Below, one piece after another: positions 59,002 to 64,000 of a DNA stretch of 64,000 bases. The stretch covers positions 88,136,706 to 88,200,705 of the forward strand of contig CM061231.1 in assembly GCA_030844895.1 (NCBI GenBank), written 5' to 3'. The stretch's first letter is position 1, and each line of letters starts with the position of its first letter. Source of the stretch: Ambrosia x helenae. Taxonomy: Eukaryota > Streptophyta > Magnoliopsida > Asterales > Asteraceae. The translations under genes were made by a program, and so were the position numbers. The notes beneath the pieces were generated by a model. The model made no database searches. It saw only the letters and a list, made by a program, of their open reading frames with translations, and was not told the origin of the DNA.

Positions 59002-59205
59002 GTTTTTTTTTTATTAGATTTATTTCATAGAGTCAATTTGTGATCGTATATTATAACATTTTCTAGATTTAATATTTTTTTATAATGAGTGAATGTTTTT
59101 TTATTTAGTTCAGATTTAATTGTAAGTTTTCTTGCATTTTAATGTAATTTAGTAGCCGTTTGTTTAGTTGCGTTTAATTTTTTAGTAATTGCGTTTTAAT
59201 GTTTA

Positions 59206-60738
59206 CTAGATTTTAGCCCGCGTGTACACGCGGTTCACCAACGTACATCTATTTAGAGAATTATAACGTATAAAGAAAAATACAGTAGAAATATTGTATT
59301 AAAGTATAACACAACGAATACAAATTTTATTCAAATATCACTAAATATTTCTTTATACACCACATTTCTAGTTTTAGTTTTCACATTCACATCACCATCA
59401 AGTATAAGTAATTTCACTCCTGTCCTGCTTTTAACTCTTGAAAATGCGACATAAAGTTGGCCATGTGAGAAAACAGGTTCTCTTAAATAAAATCCAACCT
59501 TAGATAAAAGACTGTCCTTGCCTTTTATTGACGGTCATTGCAAAACATACACTTATTGGAAATTGACGCCTTTGGAAATTTACCGGAATCTTGATATCAG
59601 ATGGTATCCAATTTATTCTAGTAATAAGAGTTTTGATACCAATGTTTTCACCTGATATGAAATCTAAAAGATACGGCAGAGTCCCGAGGCTGAAATCTAA
59701 TAATATTTAGTGTAAGAAATGTGGAATGTGTCTCAAAGAATACGAAGCTGAATATATGATGGGAACATTAGAATGCATACATAGGTAAACATATTGGTGA
59801 GGTTATTATTTAGATGTATAAGTATAAAACAAATTAAGAAATTATTGTTATTATTATGAAATATATGAATGAGGAATATATTATCATAGATTAGATTTGA
59901 AGAGATGATTTGGCAAAAGTAATTAAGTGTTAAAAGAATTTGATTACTATGCCGAAGAAGGAAACGAATTACAAAATTAAGTCATAGATTTAAGAAAATC
60001 TTTTTGTACACAACATTTGTTGTCTTTGTTTGTGGTTTACCCTCTTTATTAAGTATTAACAATTTAACTCCATCTATGCTAAAAATCCAGTTGCAATAAC
60101 TAAAAAGGTGTCACCAATTAGTGCAAATTAATATAACACGATCAAAACAGTTTTTATAATGTTAACAGACAATACAAAGAAGATGCGACAGAATATAATT
60201 TTACTAAAAGTATAAAACCCATGGCTACTAACACTAATGGGCTTATCCAATAATGACCCATGGTGAAAACTTATGGACCTATACACGTAGTTATATTTTG
60301 AAACAAACTTTTATGAATTGGGTTGGACTTCTATAGACAATTGGGCTTATCCATTCACAGGCCATAATGAAAAAGTTTTATTCCTTAATTGAACAACTGA
60401 CTTACTCGATAGTCGGTACATAAAAAAATGTTAATTATCAATATTGTAAAATAAAATCCATAGATTATATCTATATATCCATAATCATTAAACAATTTAT
60501 TATATTTTAACATGAACACAGGGTTCAAACTTCGAAGGATGTAAATGCAGGTTTTATGTCTGTTTAAAATAGGCATGTTTTGTTTACAGTAAAAACTTAA
60601 ATCAACTTTAATGAGGGTGATCATGGAACAATTATAAAAAATAAAAACAAAACCTAGCTTTTTATCACCAACATATTATTGGCATATTGTCATTTGACTT
60701 GGGTATACAACGTGTGTACACGCGTGACTATAACCTAG
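59206..60738. mobile_element. Helitron remnant bounded by two inverted 3' ends
   Basis: Left end on the minus strand: a 16-bp palindrome CCGCGTGTACACGCGG (59218-59233), spacer GCTAAAAT, then CTAG and host T. Right end on the plus strand: CGTGTGTACACGCG (60711-60724), TGACTATAAC, then CTAG (60735-60738). The two ends are inverted versions of one terminus. The helicase relic inside belongs to the left end. There is no 5' TC end between them that I can place. Confidence 0.6.
59331..59720 (-). pseudogene. Helitron helicase (PIF1-like) C-terminal relic
   Basis: On the minus strand the frame reads TRINWIPSDIKIPVNFQRRQ, FAMTVNKRQGQS (a helicase motif of the PIF1/RecD group) and, after one extra T shifts the frame, VGFYLREPVFSHGQLYVAFS and NVVYKEIFSDI before a TGA at 59331-59333. 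This is the C-terminus of the RepHel protein that unwinds DNA during Helitron rolling-circle transposition. The stop lies about 125 bp before the Helitron 3' end, the normal arrangement. The Rep nuclease and the rest of the helicase are absent. Confidence 0.75.
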
Positions 60739-61160
60739 GTTTTTATAAACTTTTAAAAGTTACTCATCTAATAACAATTATTCAAATCAATATTGATATT
60801 TTACTTATGTATTGTACATATCATAGCCTTGCAATTCACAACTTTCACTATGAACTTTAAATCTATTCATAAGTTTTCTAAATCCTATTCTTACCACTTA
60901 AAGCAACGCATATTTATTACTATAATCAAGAATGATTGGAACACTCTATTTACAACCTAAAGCCAAGTTCAAATAAAAGTAATGAAAAATATTAAACTAA
61001 TAACAAAACCAATAGATTATTAAACATAACTGATTAAGGTTGTTATAATAATTATACATCAAAATTTCAACTTTTACTAAAGTTGTTAATAAACTGCATC
61101 ATAATATATTCATTACATATCAACCAAAAGTATTTTAAGTTCATATAAAACATACTATAC
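60739..61160. other. AT-rich intergenic sequence
   Basis: No gene or repeat recognised; probably the 3' flank of the minus-strand ORF that ends at 61161. Confidence 0.4.
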
Positions 61161-61694
61161 TTAATCAGCTTCTTCATCATCATCCATTTCAGAATCGGAT
61201 GACTCCTCTGCTTCCACCATTGCCACTTCCTCCTCCAGATTCATGATTTTTAGGCGAATCATTTGTTCCAGGTTCACCATCGCTAAGCTTCTACTGCTGT
61301 TAGACATGCCTACCTTATCGAGTTCCACCAGCAAGTCATAGTCGTTGCAGTTTTCAAGTTCATCTCTTGACTTCAACCGATGTGACCCATCGGTAAACTG
61401 CACACTTGCAATATTAAGATTTTCAACAAAAAACCAACGGTAGACAGGAAATACCTCCAAAAGTTCATCAAACTCATCCACTTGAAAGATGTCTTCCAAC
61501 TTCCCAATCAGTCTCCTTTCTTCAATGCTTGGCAACCTCATTGTTCTTCCAAAGTCATACATTTCTCTTTGAAACTCTGCTCCCATTTGCATAACAACTT
61601 TTCTTGAACCAAAAAGTAAACATGAATTGTCACTCATGTTCACCAAATATCTTCGCTTGATACTGCAGAACCTCCAACTCACAACCTTTTCCAT
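61161..61694 (-). CDS. Unrecognised 177-residue protein with acidic tail
   Basis: A single uninterrupted frame from ATG 61694 to a stop at 61161. The N-terminal 20 residues are basic (VVSWRFCSIKRRYLVNM). The middle is mixed alpha-helical in character, with LPSIEERRLIGKLEDIF and VYRWFFVENLNIASVQF. The last 25 residues are acidic (EAEESSDSEMDDDEEAD). No signal peptide, membrane segment, zinc motif or known catalytic motif is visible. A TATATAAT on the same strand at 61774-61781, 80 bp before the ATG, is well placed for a promoter. It lies between a Helitron relic and a gypsy fragment, so it may be a transposon passenger or a small host gene. No function is proposed. Confidence 0.5.
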   Translation of the reverse strand: MEKVVSWRFCSIKRRYLVNMSDNSCLLFGSRKVVMQMGAEFQREMYDFGRTMRLPSIEERRLIGKLEDIFQVDEFDELLEVFPVYRWFFVENLNIASVQFTDGSHRLKSRDELENCNDYDLLVELDKVGMSNSSRSLAMVNLEQMIRLKIMNLEEEVAMVEAEESSDSEMDDDEEAD

Positions 61695-61773
61695 TGCTTA
61701 ATATCTTTTTTTTAGAACTTATGTGTGTTTATTTTGAAGAAAGTAGAGTTGTGATTTATGTTTAGTGATTATG

Positions 61774-61781
61774 ATTATATA
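61774..61781 (-). promoter_or_regulatory. Putative TATA box for the 177-residue ORF
   Basis: TATATAAT on the minus strand, 80 bp upstream of ATG 61694. Confidence 0.4.
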
Positions 61782-61969
61782 CATATGTTAAAACGCGTGT
61801 AAAGAACTGAAGGGACACCATAGATTTTCAACACTGATAATAATTAATATTCTCTATTAATTGTATGAGCAGATGAAAAGACTTGTTTCTGCAACAAGCT
61901 TAAAAAGTGGCGGTTTTTAATCTATGAATTTAAAATTTGAAATATTAATTATAAACAAAAAAAGTTATT

Positions 61970-62053
61970 GGTTATTGTTATTAACAATACGTGTACTTTA
62001 TGTGTACTAACAATTGTTAGGGTTATTGTTATTAACAATACGTGTACTTTATG
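61970..62053. repeat. 33-bp exact direct repeat at the edge of a gypsy fragment
   Basis: The same 33 bases occur at 61970-62002 and 62021-62053 (each contains GTTATTGTTATTAACAATAC). The second copy abuts the start of the integrase fragment. Confidence 0.9.
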
Positions 62054-63171
62054 CGAGCTTTACAACTCACCATTCACTCTAACCTTCCTGATAAGATACG
62101 TGAAGCCCAGAGTGAGGCATTGAAGGAAGAAAACATCGGGCTTGAGACCCTACATGGTGCGGATAAGCACTTGGAACCGGGAACAGACGGTCTGCAGTAC
62201 TTCATGAATCGAGTCTGGATACCACGATTTGGGGATCTTAGACAACTGGTGCTCGATGAAGCACATACCTCTCGCTATTCGGTACATCCTGGTTCGGACA
62301 AGATGTATCAAGATCTTAAGACTCTGTACTGGTGGCCAAACATGAAAGCCGAGATAGCCACTTATGTTAGTAAGTGCTTGACTTGTGCGAAGGTTAAGAT
62401 TGAATACCAAAAACCTTCAGGCCTACTCCAACAACCAGAAATTCCAATGTGGAAATGGGATGGAATTTCCATGGACTTCATTACAAAGCTTCCTAGAACG
62501 CCAACGGGCCATAACATGATTTGGGTTATCGTGGACCGTTTAACCAAATCGGCCCACTTCCTGGCAATAAAAGAAACGGATTCGTTAGAAAAGTTGGCGA
62601 ACCTATACATCAAGGAGATACTCTCTAGGCATGGGGTGCCTACTTCCATTATATCTGATCGCGATGGGCGATTCACTTCTCGTTTCTGGACTACTCTCCA
62701 AGATGCTTTAGGAACTCGTCTTGATATGAGCACAGCCTATCACCCACAGACGGATGGACAAAGTACTTGCCCTTAATCGAATTCTCTTGCAACAACAGTT
62801 ACCACACTTCGATACAGTGTGTGCCTTTCGAGGCACTTTACGGGCGCAAGTGTAGGTCTCCTATTTGTTGGACTGAGGTTGGGGATAGCTAACTAACAGG
62901 TCCCGAACTCGTGCACGAAACTTCTGAGAAGATAGTGCAAATTAGAAACCGGATGGCTGCTGCTCGGGACCGACAGAAAAGTTATGCTGACAAACGTCGA
63001 AAACCTTTGGAGTTCCAGGTTGGGGACAAGGTTTTGTTAAAGGTGTCACCATGGAAAGGAGTGATACGCTTTGGGAAACGAGGGAAGTTAAATCCCAGAT
63101 ACGTCGGACCTTTCGAGATCGTTAAAAGGATTGGTCCAGTAGCTTACCAGCTAAATCTACCAGATGAGAAG
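62054..63171 (+). pseudogene. Ty3/gypsy integrase fragment
   Basis: Corresponds to the integrase region of the element at 15528-26023, from RALQLTIHS to GPVAYQLNLPDE, with clear amino-acid divergence, so it comes from a related family. It has the zinc-finger part (PGSDKMYQDLKTLYWWPNM, CLTCAKVK) and two of three catalytic acids (SMDFITKLP, IISDRDGRF). A deletion after QTDGQS at 62763 removes the segment with the catalytic glutamate and breaks the frame. Further in-frame stops follow (for example after VGDS near 62890). The piece has no LTRs, and both edges meet non-gypsy DNA abruptly. Confidence 0.9.
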
Positions 63172-63665
63172 AAACATAAATGATAAGGCTTGAAATGGTA
63201 ATAACAATCACAACTACTCATTACTTGACCTATTAACGAAATTTCACAAAACATACTAGTCACCCATTTAATGAAATATGACATATCTACAGTTTCCGTT
63301 TAGTATTATCTACGTTTATACTAAACAAATAATGAATGAAAATAACCTTGACAGATTAACAACTAAAGTTTTGCGACACCAAGTCTATACACTAAAAATT
63401 AATTCAAATAATTCTGCATATTTGTTGAATTCAGAATAAACATAAATCATAAAGTTTGTAATAGCAATAACAATCACATACATTCATTATTTTAGTTGAT
63501 TACCATTTCAAGATGTCATCAATCCATCGTTACGTATTAACTAACTATATATTATAGCTATGTAGAATGAACATCAACTTTGTCGCAACAAACCTATTAC
63601 TATAGTATAAACACACTTTTTAAAAACTGATTGATTAATGGGCAAATAAATGGAAAGTGTAAGAA
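63172..63665. other. AT-rich intergenic with a diverged local duplication
   Basis: AAACATAAATGATAAGGC and the following 35 bp at 63173 recur in diverged form at 63438 (AAACATAAATCATAAAG). No gene. Confidence 0.5.
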
Positions 63666-63679
63666 CTAACTTGTAACAC

Positions 63680-63960
63680 TTACAAAGTGATTGTCAACAG
63701 TGAACACCACTGGCACACCTTCATCTTCCACAGCTTCAGATCCATCATCATCAACCTCCATTGAACTGTCTTGAAAATGTTCGACCGGTTCACCTTCAGC
63801 ATCATCCTGTCCATCATCATCAGATAGAATAATCACATCTTCATCCAGTTCATTTTCATCTTCGTATTCCACCTTAACCCTTGTTGCCCAAAACTCCTCA
63901 CATGGAAGAGTAAGCTTGTTCTTCAAAAACAACGACAAATTGTAGATCCTCTTTTTGTAT
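63680..63960 (-). CDS. Partial acidic protein, unrecognised exon
   Basis: The minus-strand frame reads LFLKNKLTLPCEEFWATRVK, then a highly acidic stretch (ELDEDVIILSDDDGQDDAE, SMEVDDDGSEAVEDEG) and VPVVFTVDNHF. At 63680 a GTAAGT donor follows NHF, so the exon probably ends there rather than at the stop a few codons later. The frame is open upstream to about 63960, near the window edge, so the start is unknown. Acidic tails of this kind are common in nuclear proteins, but no family is recognised. The integrase fragment at 62054-63171 lies where the next intron would be expected. Confidence 0.35.
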
Positions 63961-64000
63961 CCAAAACAATGAAAAATTAAAACACATTAGAATAAAGCCA

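Overview
The window is nuclear DNA of a eudicot plant. It holds a glutamate dehydrogenase gene with plant-type GT-AG introns, Ty3/gypsy and Ty1/copia retrotransposons, Helitron, hAT, Mutator-like and PIF/Harbinger pieces, and long AT-rich spacers. The retroelement and repeat styles suggest Asteraceae; that is an inference from general familiarity, not a search result. No rRNA, tRNA, CRISPR or bacterial-type feature was found.

Layout. 1-2,800: repeat-rich flank with a PIF/Harbinger element (1386-2132, TSD TAA). 2,836-6,137 (-): nine-exon NAD-type glutamate dehydrogenase, 411 codons, all splice sites intact, but codon 277 is an in-frame TAG. 6,366: a Helitron 3' end only about 230 bp upstream of the GDH start codon. 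6,979-8,226: a Mutator-like non-autonomous element with a perfect 10-bp TSD, loaded with microsatellites. 8,770-9,144: what looks like a captured first exon. 9,300-36,354: an AT-rich block with repeated TATA/leader units, a dispersed AACATCTGTTG hairpin motif, a decayed retrotransposon-type accessory ORF (+), a decayed RPA70-like gene (-) and a Helitron 5' terminus at 36,354. A solo LTR (10280-13046, TSD CTGTA) and a near-complete Ty3/gypsy chromovirus (15528-26023, TSD GTTTA) have inserted into this block.

36,484-39,091: solo LTR of the same gypsy family on the minus strand (TSD TGTAA). 42,687-43,196: hAT-type element. 44.6-46.5 kb: tandem duplications and MITEs. 46,496-48,235: solo LTR of another family inside a TA microsatellite. 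49,839-58,497: a third solo LTR of the main gypsy family (TSD TATAG), itself split by a deleted copia element (50434-56549) that keeps a large extra ORF 3' of pol. 58.8-60.7 kb: two exon-like blocks, a Helitron helicase relic and two inverted Helitron 3' ends. 61,161-61,694 (-): an unrecognised 177-residue ORF with its own TATA box. 62,054-63,171: gypsy integrase fragment bounded by local duplications. The window ends in an acidic partial ORF.

GDH is the only recognisable host gene; the rest is nested mobile DNA. The most informative points are the GDH nonsense codon, the two polypurine tracts that explain an LTR length difference, the in-frame intron-like segment in gag, and the Helitron-like block carrying an RPA-like gene and an accessory ORF related to the one in the nearby copia element.
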